The notes beneath the pieces were generated by a model. It saw only the letters and a list, made by a program, of their open reading frames with translations. It searched no databases and was not told the origin of the DNA. From Flagellimonas hymeniacidonis (GTDB lineage Bacteria > Bacteroidota > Bacteroidia > Flavobacteriales > Flavobacteriaceae): a DNA stretch of 64,000 nucleotides. The position numbers were made by a program, and so were the translations under genes. Shown one piece after another: positions 52,758 through 62,205 of this stretch (positions are counted from its first letter, which is position 1; each line of letters begins with the position of its first letter). Where the stretch lies: positions 949,349 to 1,013,348 of the forward strand of contig NZ_VRUR01000001.1 in assembly GCF_008040165.1 (NCBI RefSeq), read 5' to 3'.

Positions 52758-53399
52758 ATGCAGACAAGAACAAAATTCTTTCATTTATTTTTTAGTATGC
52801 TCTTTGGGTCATTGCTATTTATATCCTGTTCAGCAGAAGATGGCGCTACCGGTCCTGCTGGGCCTGCCGGGCCTCAAGGAGAACAAGGACCAGCGGGAGC
52901 TGATGGAGCTGACGGTGAAAATGGTGCTGACGGTGCCAACGGAGAACAGGGCGAGCAAGGCGAGCCAGGAACTGCCAATGTAATTTTTTCAGATTGGATA
53001 GATTCAGAATTTCCTGCCAATATTGTCGCTGTAGGTGCGGGCTTTGATATTGATGTAGAGGAACTAACTCAAGAAAACATTGATGGAGCAGCAATTTTAG
53101 TATATGGTAGGAATACTAATGTTATTGGCACACCAGACGTATTCCCTTTGCCTTTTATTACCAATTCAAACCAATACAACTATAGAATAGAAGATGTTGG
53201 TGTTTTGCGTATTACCATTGCATCTACTGAAGGATTATCTATTGGTATACCATTTTTTGAAGACTATAGATTTATTATTATCCCTGGCGAAAATCCAGCC
53301 AATGGCCCCGGAGGTGGTATTAGCATCAAAGGAAGTACAATAGATTACACTAAAATGTCTTATCAAGAAGTAATACAGTATTTTAATATTCAAGAATAA
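52758..53399 (+). CDS. Collagen-like repeat lipoprotein
   Basis: 213 residues. Lipoprotein signal LFGSLLFISCSAEDG. Residues ~29-73 are a Gly-x-y collagen-like stretch (GATGPAGPAGPQGEQGPAG then GADGADGENGADG and EQGEQGEPG) without interruption, so it can form a triple helix. The remaining ~135 residues are a globular beta domain (ILVYGRNTNVIG, FEDYRFIIIPGENP). Such proteins are surface-exposed and trimeric. Own promoter and terminator. Confidence 0.85.
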   Translation: MQTRTKFFHLFFSMLFGSLLFISCSAEDGATGPAGPAGPQGEQGPAGADGADGENGADGANGEQGEQGEPGTANVIFSDWIDSEFPANIVAVGAGFDIDVEELTQENIDGAAILVYGRNTNVIGTPDVFPLPFITNSNQYNYRIEDVGVLRITIASTEGLSIGIPFFEDYRFIIIPGENPANGPGGGISIKGSTIDYTKMSYQEVIQYFNIQE

Positions 53400-53449
53400 A
53401 CTGAAAGTTCCAGAAGAAAAGTAAAAATCCCTCATCGAAACCTAAAGCT

Positions 53450-53476
53450 AAAAGCCCCTATCTTGGGGCTTTTTTT
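53450..53476 (+). terminator. Terminator after the collagen-like gene
   Basis: AAAAGCCCC pairs with GGGGCTTTT around TATCTT, followed by a run of T. Confidence 0.85.
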
Positions 53477-53582
53477 GTTTAGATATTATGTTTCATTTAC
53501 CCAATAATGGTGTCAACATATTCAACAAAATCCATTTCATCTTATATTGATTCTAAATAGCACCCTTTAAAATATTCAAAGC

Positions 53583-53613
53583 TTGTTAATAACTCTCCTG
53601 TGCCGTAAATTTG
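53583..53613 (+). promoter_or_regulatory. Promoter of sdhCAB
   Basis: TTG at 53583-53585, 20 nt spacer, then TAAATTTG at 53606-53613: an exact match to the Bacteroidota -33/-7 consensus and spacing. The sdhC ATG lies 18 nt downstream, giving a leader of ~12 nt. Confidence 0.8.
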
Positions 53614-53631
53614 TAGGTAAAACCAGCACTA

Positions 53632-54300
53632 ATGAGTGGATTGATAAAATCTTCGATAGCCCGTAAAGTAGTGATGGCACTTTCGGGTCTTTTTTTGGTT
53701 GTTTTTCTAACACAACACTTTGTCATCAATATCACCTCGGTCATAGATCCTGAAACTTTTAACTCTTGGTCCCATTTTATGGGATATAACCCATTGGTTC
53801 AATTCATTTTGCAACCCATACTTATTGCAGGGGTAATTATCCATTTCGTTATGGGCTTCATTTTGGAGATTCAAAACAAAAAGGCCAGAGGAATCAGTTA
53901 TGTAAAATATAAAGGAAGTGCTAATGCACCATGGGTCTCAAGAAACATGATTTATTCAGGATTAGTAATCCTTGCATTTTTAGGCCTGCATTTTTATGAT
54001 TTTTGGGTTCATGAAATGACCTATAAGTATGTTGAGTTTTTACCAGAAGACCCTTCTCGCTACCATGAAGAAACTGTAGAAAAGTTTGCTCCATTCTGGA
54101 GAACCATCATCTATATGATTTCTTTTGTTCTGCTTAGCTTGCATTTATGGCATGGCTTTTCATCCTCCTTTCAAAGCATGGGTGTAAATAATAAATATTC
54201 TGCAGGCATAAAGATATTTACTAAATTATTTTCTGTGGTCATTCCACTGGGCTATGCATTCATTGCTCTATATCACCACCTTAACCCAATAACACATTAA
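53632..54300 (+). CDS. sdhC: Succinate dehydrogenase cytochrome b subunit
   Basis: 222 residues. Five membrane helices (e.g. [69 protein letters not shown]) and several histidines for two hemes b, the B-type arrangement with one cytochrome subunit and no sdhD. It anchors SdhAB in the inner membrane and passes electrons to menaquinone. First gene of sdhCAB, 2 nt before sdhA. Confidence 0.95.
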   Translation: MSGLIKSSIARKVVMALSGLFLVVFLTQHFVINITSVIDPETFNSWSHFMGYNPLVQFILQPILIAGVIIHFVMGFILEIQNKKARGISYVKYKGSANAPWVSRNMIYSGLVILAFLGLHFYDFWVHEMTYKYVEFLPEDPSRYHEETVEKFAPFWRTIIYMISFVLLSLHLWHGFSSSFQSMGVNNKYSAGIKIFTKLFSVVIPLGYAFIALYHHLNPITH

Positions 54301-54302
54301 TT

Positions 54303-56306
54303 ATGGGAGTATTGGATTCTAAAATTCCATCTGGGCCTTTGGCCGATAAATGGACCAAACATAAAAATGAAATTGACCTTGTTAACCCTGCAAACAAACG
54401 TAATATTGATATTATCATTGTTGGAACAGGTCTGGCAGGAGGTTCTGCGGCAGCCACTTTAGCAGAGTTGGGTTATAATGTAAAAACCTTTTGTTATCAA
54501 GATTCACCAAGAAGAGCGCATTCCATTGCAGCACAAGGTGGGGTTAATGCAGCTAAAAATTATCAAGGTGATGGAGATAGTGTCTACCGTTTGTTTTATG
54601 ATACCGTAAAGGGAGGGGATTATCGTTCCCGTGAGTCCAATGTGTATCGTTTGGCTGAGGTTTCTTCCAATATTATTGACCAATGTGTTGCACAAGGGGT
54701 TCCTTTTGCCCGCGAATATGGCGGTCTTTTGGACAACCGTTCTTTTGGGGGCGTTTTGGTCTCAAGAACTTTTTATGCCAAAGGCCAGACAGGACAACAA
54801 TTGCTTTTGGGTGCCTACGGCGCTATGAACAGACAAATTCAAAGAGGTAAAATAAAATCCTATACACGTCATGAGATGTTGGATTTAGTTTTGGTTGATG
54901 GGAAAGCACGAGGAATCATTGCAAGAAACTTGGTCACAGGAGAAATTGAAAGACATTCGGCTCATGCCGTGGTTTTAGCAACAGGGGGTTACGGAAATCT
55001 ATTCTTCCTCTCTACCTATGCTATGGGTGCCAATGTAATGGCAGCTTGGCGGGCACACCGAAGAGGTGCTTTCTTTGCCAATCCATGTTTTACCCAAATT
55101 CACCCAACATGCATTCCAGTTTCAGGAGATCATCAATCCAAACTAACATTAATGTCAGAATCTCTGAGAAATGATGGTCGTATCTGGGTGCCTAAAAGAA
55201 AAGAAGATGCTATAGCGATTAGGGAAGGTAAATTAAAACCTATTCAATTAAGCGAAGAAGAACGAGATTATTATCTGGAAAGACGTTATCCTGCTTTTGG
55301 AAATTTAGTACCAAGAGATGTCGCATCAAGAGCAGCAAAAGAGCGATGTGATGCTGGCTTTGGTGTAAACAAAACCGGAGAGGCTGTTTTCCTTGATTTT
55401 GCTTCGGCAATTATGCGTTATGGAAAAGAGAAAGCTTTGACTTCGGGGATGAAAGACCCAGATAACAATACGATTCGAGAGTTAGGGGAGAAAATCGTTG
55501 AAGCAAAGTATGGTAACCTTTTTCAGATGTATGAGAAAATAGTGGATGCTAACCCGTACAAAACCCCTATGATGATTTATCCAGCGGTACACTATACCAT
55601 GGGTGGGCTTTGGGTAGACTATAACCTTCAAACTACAATTCCGGGTTGCTATGCTGCCGGTGAGGCCAATTTTAGTGATCATGGCGCCAACCGTTTAGGT
55701 GCTTCTGCTTTAATGCAGGGCTTGGCAGATGGTTACTTTGTGTTGCCATATACCATTGGAGATTATTTATCCGATGATATTAGAACAGGAGCCATCCCTA
55801 CAGATTCTCCAGAGTTTGACGCTGCTGAAAAAGATGTAAGGGATCGTATGGAAAAGCTTATGTCTGGCACGGGAATCCATTCTGTGGATTATTACCACAA
55901 GAAATTGGGGAAAATCATGTGGAATAAATGCGGAATGTCCCGTAATGAAAAAGATTTGAAAGAAGCAATAAAAGAGATTGCCGAGTTACGAAAAGACTTC
56001 TGGGAAAATGTAAAAATTCCGGGGAGTCCAGATAGCAAAAATCAAGAACTTGAAAAAGCTGGAAGGGTTGCTGACTTCTTGGAGCTAGGAGAACTTTTTG
56101 CAAAAGATGCTTTGGAACGTAAGGAATCTTGTGGCGGACACTTTAGGGAAGAATATCAAACGCCAGAAGGAGAAGCATTGCGGGATGACGAAAACTTCAA
56201 ATTTGTTTCTGCTTGGGAATACAAAGGAGAGCCAAGCGCAGCAAAACTCCACAAAGAAGATTTGGTTTATGAAAACATCAAACTAAAAACACGTTCTTAC
56301 AAATAA
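54303..56306 (+). CDS. sdhA: Succinate dehydrogenase flavoprotein subunit
   Basis: 667 residues. FAD-binding domain [24 protein letters not shown]-linking histidine in [15 protein letters not shown] region, active-site [11 protein letters not shown] and RGEG-type CFTQIHPT, and [19 protein letters not shown] near 415. Long form typical of Bacteroidota and epsilonproteobacterial B-type enzymes. It oxidises succinate in the TCA cycle and could run in reverse. Confidence 0.97.
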   Translation: MGVLDSKIPSGPLADKWTKHKNEIDLVNPANKRNIDIIIVGTGLAGGSAAATLAELGYNVKTFCYQDSPRRAHSIAAQGGVNAAKNYQGDGDSVYRLFYDTVKGGDYRSRESNVYRLAEVSSNIIDQCVAQGVPFAREYGGLLDNRSFGGVLVSRTFYAKGQTGQQLLLGAYGAMNRQIQRGKIKSYTRHEMLDLVLVDGKARGIIARNLVTGEIERHSAHAVVLATGGYGNLFFLSTYAMGANVMAAWRAHRRGAFFANPCFTQIHPTCIPVSGDHQSKLTLMSESLRNDGRIWVPKRKEDAIAIREGKLKPIQLSEEERDYYLERRYPAFGNLVPRDVASRAAKERCDAGFGVNKTGEAVFLDFASAIMRYGKEKALTSGMKDPDNNTIRELGEKIVEAKYGNLFQMYEKIVDANPYKTPMMIYPAVHYTMGGLWVDYNLQTTIPGCYAAGEANFSDHGANRLGASALMQGLADGYFVLPYTIGDYLSDDIRTGAIPTDSPEFDAAEKDVRDRMEKLMSGTGIHSVDYYHKKLGKIMWNKCGMSRNEKDLKEAIKEIAELRKDFWENVKIPGSPDSKNQELEKAGRVADFLELGELFAKDALERKESCGGHFREEYQTPEGEALRDDENFKFVSAWEYKGEPSAAKLHKEDLVYENIKLKTRSYK

Positions 56307-56311
56307 AAGCT

Positions 56312-57058
56312 ATGAAATTATACTTAAAGATTTGGAGACAAAAAGATGCTTCTGCTAAGGGTCAAATGGTGGATTATACCTTGGACGGTGTGGAAAGTGA
56401 TATGTCTTTTTTAGAAATGCTGGACATTTTAAATGAAGAGTTGATTTCCAAAGGAGAAGAACCCATTGAATTTGATCATGATTGCCGCGAAGGTATTTGC
56501 GGTACGTGTTCATTGCAAATAAACGGCAGACCTCATGGTCCAGATACCATGATTACGGTATGCCAATTACATATGCGCAGCTTTAATGATGGTGATGAAA
56601 TTGTAATTGAACCATGGAGGGCAAAGGCATTTCCCGTTATCAAAGACCTTATTGTTGACCGCACTGCTTTTGATAGAATTCAACAAGCGGGAGGTTATAT
56701 TTCGGTAAATACTTCTGGAAGACCGGTGGATGCCAACGCAATCCCCATTGAAAAACATATAGCGGATACAGCAATGGATGCCGCAACTTGTATTGGTTGT
56801 GGAGCTTGCGTAGCCGCTTGTAAAAATGCAAGTGCCATGTTGTTCACCTCTGCAAAAGTTTCTCAGTTTGCATTATTACCACAAGGTCAGGTTGAAGCCG
56901 CTGATCGTGTTCAAAACATGGTAAGGCAAATGGATTTAGAAGGTTTTGGAAACTGTACCAATACTGGAGCTTGTGAAATTGAATGTCCTAAAGGGATTTC
57001 ATTGGAGAATATTGCCCGCATGAACCGTGAATACTTTTCAGCGAGTTTAAAAGGCTGA
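56312..57058 (+). CDS. sdhB: Succinate dehydrogenase iron-sulfur subunit
   Basis: 248 residues. Cluster ligands: [13 protein letters not shown] with a later Cys in VCQLH (2Fe-2S), [15 protein letters not shown] and [14 protein letters not shown] (4Fe-4S and 3Fe-4S). It carries electrons from SdhA to SdhC. Follows sdhA by 5 nt; a strong terminator lies 22 nt after its stop. Confidence 0.97.
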   Translation: MKLYLKIWRQKDASAKGQMVDYTLDGVESDMSFLEMLDILNEELISKGEEPIEFDHDCREGICGTCSLQINGRPHGPDTMITVCQLHMRSFNDGDEIVIEPWRAKAFPVIKDLIVDRTAFDRIQQAGGYISVNTSGRPVDANAIPIEKHIADTAMDAATCIGCGACVAACKNASAMLFTSAKVSQFALLPQGQVEAADRVQNMVRQMDLEGFGNCTNTGACEIECPKGISLENIARMNREYFSASLKG

Positions 57059-57080
57059 TAGTTACGGCACATAAAATAGT

Positions 57081-57114
57081 AAAACCCAAACTCCTTAAGG
57101 AGTTTGGGTTTTTT
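57081..57114 (+). terminator. Terminator after sdhB
   Basis: Perfect palindrome AAAACCCAAACTCC-TTAA-GGAGTTTGGGTTTT ending in T6; strong in both directions. Confidence 0.9.
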
Positions 57115-57127
57115 AGTATCTTAACCT

Positions 57128-57607
57128 ATGCCCAAAAAGTATTCAGAAGAGCGCATCAAGGTACCTCGGTTTAATGAGGAGTCTGGATTTTATACCACTC
57201 CGAAGCGCTCCAAAATTATGGGCAAGATTCGGGGGAAAAATACCAAGCCAGAATTGGCTTTTAGAAAAGCATTGTGGGCCGCCGGGTATCGGTATCGAGT
57301 CGATTATAAAAAATTGATTGGCAAGCCAGATATCGTGTTGAACAAATACAAGACGGTCATTTTTATAGATGGGGAGTTTTGGCACGGACACAATTGGGAG
57401 ACCCGTAAACAAAAAATAAAGACCAACCGAGAATTTTGGATTCCCAAAATTGAACGGAACATACAACGGGATGCTGAAGTAAATGCTGCTTTGGAAAATC
57501 TAGGCTATACTATTTTTCGGTTTTGGGAAACTGATGTTAAAAAGAATCTTGATGCATGTCTTAAAACAGTAATTGCATCGCTACAAAACATGCATTCAAA
57601 TGATTGA
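57128..57607 (+). CDS. Vsr-type DNA mismatch endonuclease (orphan)
   Basis: 159 residues. Family motifs: KRSKIMGKIRGKNTKPELAFRKAL, GYRYRVDYKKLIGKPDIVL with the catalytic Asp, VIFIDGEFWHGHNW with the conserved His-Gly-His, and a C-terminal EALENLGY-like helix (NAALENLGYTIFRFWETDV). Vsr nicks next to T:G mismatches that arise from deamination of 5-methylcytosine. No cytosine methyltransferase gene is in the window. The last 8 nt overlap the aminotransferase gene. Confidence 0.88.
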   Translation: MPKKYSEERIKVPRFNEESGFYTTPKRSKIMGKIRGKNTKPELAFRKALWAAGYRYRVDYKKLIGKPDIVLNKYKTVIFIDGEFWHGHNWETRKQKIKTNREFWIPKIERNIQRDAEVNAALENLGYTIFRFWETDVKKNLDACLKTVIASLQNMHSND

Positions 57608-58745
57608 AATACATTCAAAACTACCTAATGTAGGCACCACCATATTTACCGTTATTGGGAAGTTGGCCAATGAATATGACGCAGTAAACCTATCCCAAGG
57701 GTTTCCAAATTTTGATACAGACCCAAAACTTTTGCAATTGGTGACCGATGCTTTAAAAGAAGGATATAACCAATATGCCCCAATGCAAGGTTCCTTTTCT
57801 TTACGTAAGATTATTTCTGAAAAAATAGCCACTTTATATGGGAACACATATCATCCTGAAAGTGAAATAACGATTACTGCTGGGGCAACCCAAGCTATTT
57901 TTACTGCTATATCTACATTTATAAGACCGGGTGATGAGGTAGTTGTGATAAAACCTTCTTTTGATTGTTACGAGCCTGCCATTGAACTTTTTGGTGGGAA
58001 AACAGTTCCAGTTGAATTAGAAGGGCTTGATTACAGCATCAACTGGAACAAGTTTAAATCTGCCATCACTCCCAATACCAAAATGGTCATTACCAATACT
58101 CCGCATAACCCCACAGGTACCATTTGGTCTGAAAATGATATGGTTCAGCTTCAAGAAATTCTTAAGGGAACCAATATTATTTTATTGAGTGATGAAGTAT
58201 ATGAGCATATCATATTTGATGGCAAAAAGCACGAGAGTGCCGCTAAATATCCCGAACTGGCCAGTCGGAGTATTATTTGTTCTTCCTTTGGAAAAACATT
58301 TCATGTTACCGGATGGAAGGTTGGTTATTGCGTTGCTCCAAATGCCTTAATGGGTGAATTTCGAAAAGTGCATCAGTTTAATGTATTTTCTGCCAACCAT
58401 CCAACCCAGGAAGCTTTGGCTAACTATTTAAAAAACCCAGAGCATTATCTTAATCTTGCGCAGTTTTATCAAGAGAAAAGAGATTACTTTTTAGATGCTA
58501 TCCGCAGTTCACGTTTTAAAATGATTCCCTCTTCTGGAACCTACTTTCAGGTTTTGGATTATTCTAATATCAGCAATGAAAGTGACACCGAATTTGTTGA
58601 GAGATTAATTAAAGAGTATAAGTTGGCCAGTATTCCCATGTCTGCATTTAGTTTAGATGGCTTTACTAACCGTCAAATTCGTTTTTGTTTTGCAAAGACC
58701 AATGAGGTACTTGATCAGGCTGCGGAGATTTTGAATCGCATATAA
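57600..58745 (+). CDS. Class I aminotransferase (methionine/kynurenine type)
   Basis: 381 residues from the ATG at 57600 (MIEIHSKLPNVGTTIF); the longer frame from 57573 lies inside the Vsr gene. PLP lysine in SSFGKTFHVTGWKVGY; ITNTPHNPTGTIWS and LLSDEVYEHIIFDG carry the PLP-binding Asn and Asp/Tyr; RFCFAKTNE holds the substrate-binding Arg. Members act in methionine salvage or on kynurenine. The preferred substrate is not certain. Confidence 0.92.
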   Translation: MIEIHSKLPNVGTTIFTVIGKLANEYDAVNLSQGFPNFDTDPKLLQLVTDALKEGYNQYAPMQGSFSLRKIISEKIATLYGNTYHPESEITITAGATQAIFTAISTFIRPGDEVVVIKPSFDCYEPAIELFGGKTVPVELEGLDYSINWNKFKSAITPNTKMVITNTPHNPTGTIWSENDMVQLQEILKGTNIILLSDEVYEHIIFDGKKHESAAKYPELASRSIICSSFGKTFHVTGWKVGYCVAPNALMGEFRKVHQFNVFSANHPTQEALANYLKNPEHYLNLAQFYQEKRDYFLDAIRSSRFKMIPSSGTYFQVLDYSNISNESDTEFVERLIKEYKLASIPMSAFSLDGFTNRQIRFCFAKTNEVLDQAAEILNRI

Positions 58746-58757
58746 TCCAGGTGTTCT

Positions 58758-59465
58758 TCACAATTGTTTTTTGATTACTTTAAAAATCTGGAGCACATCT
58801 TCCAAAGGAAGCTCAAAATCTTGGTATTCTGGTGACTTGTTTAGGTTTTGACAAAGGAGGATATTCTTTTTGGCATTTATGCTTGTAATCTGCTTACAGA
58901 TAATCCGGTCACGGCAAACAAGCACATAGGCACTTTTCCTATCTAAAGCATCCTGGTTTTTAAATGCTTCTTTATCGCATTGAAGCCCCAAAACAATTGC
59001 CTTGTTAGGTATGGATGCAATGGAAGTATCGTTCATGGAATCTCCTGCTATTTCAAAAGCTATTTGGGCTTCGTCCTCCAAGTTGTCCACCACAAAACCT
59101 ACCTGAAACATTTTTCGTTCTGATTCTTTCGCTAGAACCCTTTCAATGTAATCCTTTTGGTGCTCCATTAAAACAAGTGGGGCCATTACCAGATACTTTC
59201 CGTGTTCAAAAGGGTAAAAAACACTGCCATGTTTAGTGAACGGCTTGCTTTTACCATAGGGCTCTCCCATTTCGTTTAGCTCGTGCAGGTATAGTTCGGC
59301 TATGCTAAGATCAAAAAGGTCGGCTATTTTGGTCAAATTCTTAATAGGGATGTTGGCATCTTTCCTTTCGTAAAGCTGTATGGTACGTAGGCTAACGCCA
59401 ATTTCTTTGGCCAAATCGGATTGGCTTAAGTTTTTTTTACGCCTTAATTGTTTAATAATGTACAT
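58758..59465 (-). CDS. LexA/CI-like repressor with HTH and S24 domain
   Basis: 235 residues from the ATG at 59465 (MYIIKQLRRKKNLSQSDLAK); earlier starts add an unrelated N-terminus. XRE HTH at residues ~3-58 (NLSQSDLAKEIGVSLRTIQLYER), a linker, then a C-terminal S24-like domain with serine in AGDSMNDTS and a lysine candidate in IICKQI. This is the plan of phage CI and LexA repressors that cleave themselves after DNA damage, but cleavage is unproven here. Divergent from a small HTH gene across palindromic operators. Confidence 0.87.
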   Translation of the reverse strand: MYIIKQLRRKKNLSQSDLAKEIGVSLRTIQLYERKDANIPIKNLTKIADLFDLSIAELYLHELNEMGEPYGKSKPFTKHGSVFYPFEHGKYLVMAPLVLMEHQKDYIERVLAKESERKMFQVGFVVDNLEDEAQIAFEIAGDSMNDTSIASIPNKAIVLGLQCDKEAFKNQDALDRKSAYVLVCRDRIICKQITSINAKKNILLCQNLNKSPEYQDFELPLEDVLQIFKVIKKQL

Positions 59466-59470
59466 ATTAT

Positions 59471-59570
59471 TACTATATTGTGTAGTATTATTACGCATAT
59501 AGAGGTTTGCGTAAAAAATAACCCCATTTCTGTAATTCAATTACAATCAAATATAAAGATTTGAATTACA
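59471..59570. promoter_or_regulatory. Operator region between the two divergent regulators
   Basis: Several inverted repeats: TACTA/TAGTA (59471-59487); TTACGCA/TGCGTAA with a 10-nt spacer (59491-59514); TGTAATT-C-AATTACA (59531-59545); and a wider pair TGTAATTCAA (59531-59540) with TTGAATTACA (59561-59570). Four palindromes in 100 nt suit a repressor/anti-repressor switch. Confidence 0.6.
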
Positions 59571-59598
59571 TCATGATCTATAAATCAAAAACATAGTT

Positions 59599-59919
59599 AT
59601 GGGTACACTTAAACATTTTGACCTCACTATCAACAGCGAGAACGTCTTTAACAAAGATGAATACGGCAAACCAATAAGCGAAGACCTTTCCGTTATCCTT
59701 AGAAGAAATACCTCAAAAACGGAGTATGCAGATATTGCAATGAGAACCAATGTTAGTTTTTCCACCATTCGGGATGTGGTTTATAGGACCAATAGCCTTA
59801 CCAAAGCAAATGCAGAGGCCATTTCTCTGCTGATTCATGCTGCTTTTGAAAATGCTATTGCATATAAATTACAAGCAGAGGGCGATAGCTTGTTTTTGGA
59901 CGACCTCTTAAAGGTCTAA
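59599..59919 (+). CDS. Small HTH protein, Cro-like candidate
   Basis: 106 residues, no signal or membrane segment. The central EYADIAMRTNVSFSTIRDVVYR has the shape of a helix-turn-helix. It starts 133 nt from the divergent S24 repressor gene and shares its operator region, the layout of phage-type or SOS switches. No family firmly recognised; it could instead be a target gene of the repressor. Its end overlaps the convergent GNAT gene by 12 nt. Confidence 0.6.
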   Translation: MGTLKHFDLTINSENVFNKDEYGKPISEDLSVILRRNTSKTEYADIAMRTNVSFSTIRDVVYRTNSLTKANAEAISLLIHAAFENAIAYKLQAEGDSLFLDDLLKV

Positions 59920-60423
59920 TCGCATCAGCCAATCCGTTTGCCTGTCTTTTCCGATATAGTAAGGGTGCGTATCGAACTTTTTAAAGCCGAATCTTTGGTA
60001 AAACCGAATGGCTGCAGTATTCTCTTCCCACACCCCAAGCCATACATACTGCTTACCTTCCTTTTTGGCTAGTTCCAATACGTTTTGCAGCATGGCCGCA
60101 CCAATTTTTCTGCCTTGATGTGACTCAACTACATAAATGCGTTCCAGTTCAAAGGAATCGAAATCTTTAACATCTGTTTGGACCTCTCCTTCATTTACTT
60201 TGAAATATCCCACCAATTCTTCTTTCTCCTTTACAAAATAGAACTTTGACTTTTCATTTTCCAACTCGGAAAGGAGTTTATCCCTATCGAAGGCAAAATC
60301 TATATAGTTTTGAAAATCTGTAGGATCATTTGCTTCTTTAAATGCAGCTTCAAAAGTTTCTCGTGAGATGGCTATTAATTGCTCCAAATCTGAACTTGTA
60401 CAACGATGAAATGTCAAATGCAT
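59908..60423 (-). CDS. GNAT N-acetyltransferase
   Basis: 171 residues. Acetyl-CoA fold: VGYFKVNEGEV, LERIYVVESHQGRKIGAAMLQNVLELAKKEG (Q-G-x-K-I-G-A loop) and the end motif NTAAIRFYQRFGFKKFDTHPYYIG. Related to the spermidine/PaiA and streptothricin-like groups; substrate unknown. Single gene, convergent with the small HTH gene. Confidence 0.9.
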   Translation of the reverse strand: MHLTFHRCTSSDLEQLIAISRETFEAAFKEANDPTDFQNYIDFAFDRDKLLSELENEKSKFYFVKEKEELVGYFKVNEGEVQTDVKDFDSFELERIYVVESHQGRKIGAAMLQNVLELAKKEGKQYVWLGVWEENTAAIRFYQRFGFKKFDTHPYYIGKDRQTDWLMRLDL

Positions 60424-60452
60424 TACAGTTTTTTAATCCTTAAAAATACTGC

Positions 60453-60484
60453 AAAAAAAAAGAGTCAAACAAAATGTTGACTCT
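60453..60484 (-). terminator. Terminator at the end of the CoA-transferase transcript
   Basis: AGAGTCAA pairs with TTGACTCT over 8 bp; read on the minus strand it is followed by a run of nine T (60452-60460). It marks the end of a minus-strand transcript running through 60510-62103. Confidence 0.75.
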
Positions 60485-60509
60485 CAAATTTTTCCTGATT
60501 TAATGGATA

Positions 60510-60617
60510 CTAAAGCATAAAAAGCTTCTTAATCAAAAGCATAAATCCAGTAAAGAAATCGTTTCTGTAAACTTGAAGATTTTCGTCCATAGACGCTTGG
60601 TTGAATTTGGGTGCCAT
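60510..60617 (-). CDS. Possible 35-residue small protein
   Basis: ATG at 60617 to TAG at 60510: MAPKFNQASMDENLQVYRND then FFTGFMLLIKKLFML. The C-terminal half is an amphipathic or membrane-binding helix. It lies between the CoA-transferase gene and a good terminator on the same strand. Short length makes it uncertain. Confidence 0.4.
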   Translation of the reverse strand: MAPKFNQASMDENLQVYRNDFFTGFMLLIKKLFML

Positions 60618-60745
60618 GTTGTTGTTGTTTAAGGTGTTAATTTGGGAAAAATATTCAATAAAACCAAAAATACGGAAACCTAATTCCCAATTAAAAAGTT
60701 TGTTGTGTAACGCTAATTTATTGTGGTGAACAAACTGATTGGTAT

Positions 60746-61399
60746 TTAAGATGCCATCTCAGGCACTTCTCCTTCCACAACCAATTTCCCTTCTGTTGCA
60801 GCCACAATAGTCTCTACAGAAACTCCTGGGGCTCTTTCCAGCAGTTTAAACCCATCTGAGGTAACTTCCATGACAGCAAGATTGGTCACTATTTTCTTCA
60901 CACAGCCAACACCTGTAAGTGGCAAAGAGCATTTTTTTAACAGTTTGGACTGCCCCGCCTTATTGGTATGCATCATGGCAACAATAATATTTTCTGCAGA
61001 AGCCACTAAGTCCATAGCTCCTCCCATTCCTTTTACCATTTTTCCAGGAATTTTCCAATTGGCGATGTCTCCGTTTTCTGCAACTTCCATTGCCCCTAAA
61101 ATGGTAAGATCTACGTGCTTTCCGCGAATCATTCCAAAACTCATAGCGGAATCAAAAAAAGAGGCGCCGGGAAGCGTAGTAATAGTCTGTTTTCCTGCAT
61201 TTATGATATCTGCATCTTCTTCTCCCTCAAAGGGAAAGGGGCCCATGCCAAGCACGCCATTTTCGCTCTGAAATTCTACACTTATATCTTCTCTAACAAA
61301 GTTGGCCACCAAAGTAGGAATACCAATTCCTAAATTCACGTAATAGCCATCTTTAACTTCTTTTGCAATTCGTTTTGCGATTCCGTTTTTATCCAACAT
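60746..61399 (-). CDS. 3-oxoacid CoA-transferase subunit B
   Basis: 217 residues. YVNLGIGIPTLVANFV at the start, VEFQSENGVLGMGPFP with the catalytic Glu that forms the CoA thioester, and MGGAMDLV with SKLLKKCSLPLTGVGCVKKIVTNLAVMEV. With subunit A it moves CoA from succinyl-CoA to acetoacetate or a related acid (ScoB/AtoA). It starts 2 nt after subunit A. Confidence 0.94.
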   Translation of the reverse strand: MLDKNGIAKRIAKEVKDGYYVNLGIGIPTLVANFVREDISVEFQSENGVLGMGPFPFEGEEDADIINAGKQTITTLPGASFFDSAMSFGMIRGKHVDLTILGAMEVAENGDIANWKIPGKMVKGMGGAMDLVASAENIIVAMMHTNKAGQSKLLKKCSLPLTGVGCVKKIVTNLAVMEVTSDGFKLLERAPGVSVETIVAATEGKLVVEGEVPEMAS

Positions 61400-61401
61400 A
61401 T

Positions 61402-62103
61402 CTACGCTTTTTGCCTAACGGTTCTTTGTTCTATTCTTTTTTCGTAATGAGTTCCCTGAAAAATGCGCTGTACAAATATTCCTGGTACATGAATTTCATT
61501 TGGATCTAGACTGCCTGCCGGCAATAATTCTTCTACCTCAGCCACAGTTACTGTTGCCGCACCACACATACAAGGGTTAAAATTTCGGGCTGTGCCTTTA
61601 AAAATTAGATTGCCTGCTTCATCCCCTTTCCATGCCTTCACAAATGAAAAATCGGCCTTATAAGCGGGCTCTAACACATACATTTTTCCATCAAATTCTC
61701 TAGTTTCCTTTCCCTCAGCTACCTCGGTTCCATAACCAGCAGGCGTATAAAAAGCTGGAAATCCGGCTTGGGCCGCTCTACACTTTTCGGCCAAAGTACC
61801 TTGTGGTGTTAGTTCCACTTCAAGTTCTCCACTTAACATTTGCCGTTCAAACTCATCATTTTCACCCACATAGGACGAGATCATTTTCTTTATCTGATGT
61901 TGTTGTAAAAGCAATCCCAATCCAAAGTCATCGACCCCGGCATTATTGGATATACAAGTAATGTCCTTAATCCCCAACTTTACCAATTCTGCTATTGCAT
62001 TTTCTGGAATACCGCATAACCCAAATCCCCCCAGCATAAATGTCATTCCGCTAGCTACGCCTTTTAATGCGTCCTCCACATTTGGAACTGTTTTTTTAAT
62101 CAT
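61402..62103 (-). CDS. 3-oxoacid CoA-transferase subunit A
   Basis: 233 residues. [22 protein letters not shown], the glycine-rich CoA loop, [32 protein letters not shown], and [32 protein letters not shown]. Partner of the next gene (ScoA/AtoD). First gene of the operon. Confidence 0.94.
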   Translation of the reverse strand: MIKKTVPNVEDALKGVASGMTFMLGGFGLCGIPENAIAELVKLGIKDITCISNNAGVDDFGLGLLLQQHQIKKMISSYVGENDEFERQMLSGELEVELTPQGTLAEKCRAAQAGFPAFYTPAGYGTEVAEGKETREFDGKMYVLEPAYKADFSFVKAWKGDEAGNLIFKGTARNFNPCMCGAATVTVAEVEELLPAGSLDPNEIHVPGIFVQRIFQGTHYEKRIEQRTVRQKA

Positions 62104-62145
62104 CTGCTCTCTTATTTTCTAATGGTTTGAAATTACGATATAAAT

Positions 62146-62177
62146 AAAAAAGCCCCAAGACATAAATGGCTCAGGGC
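62146..62177 (-). terminator. Terminator after the PBP1A gene
   Basis: On the minus strand GCCCTGAG pairs with CTTGGGGC (two G-U pairs) around a 10-nt loop, then T6. It lies about 30 nt past the stop at 62206. Confidence 0.65.
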
Positions 62178-62205
62178 AAAGTTTTTTACAGATTTCCAAA
62201 GAAGG

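Noticed and set aside
52840-52980. CRISPR-like or tandem DNA repeat
   Set aside because: It is the Gly-x-y coding repeat of the collagen-like lipoprotein.
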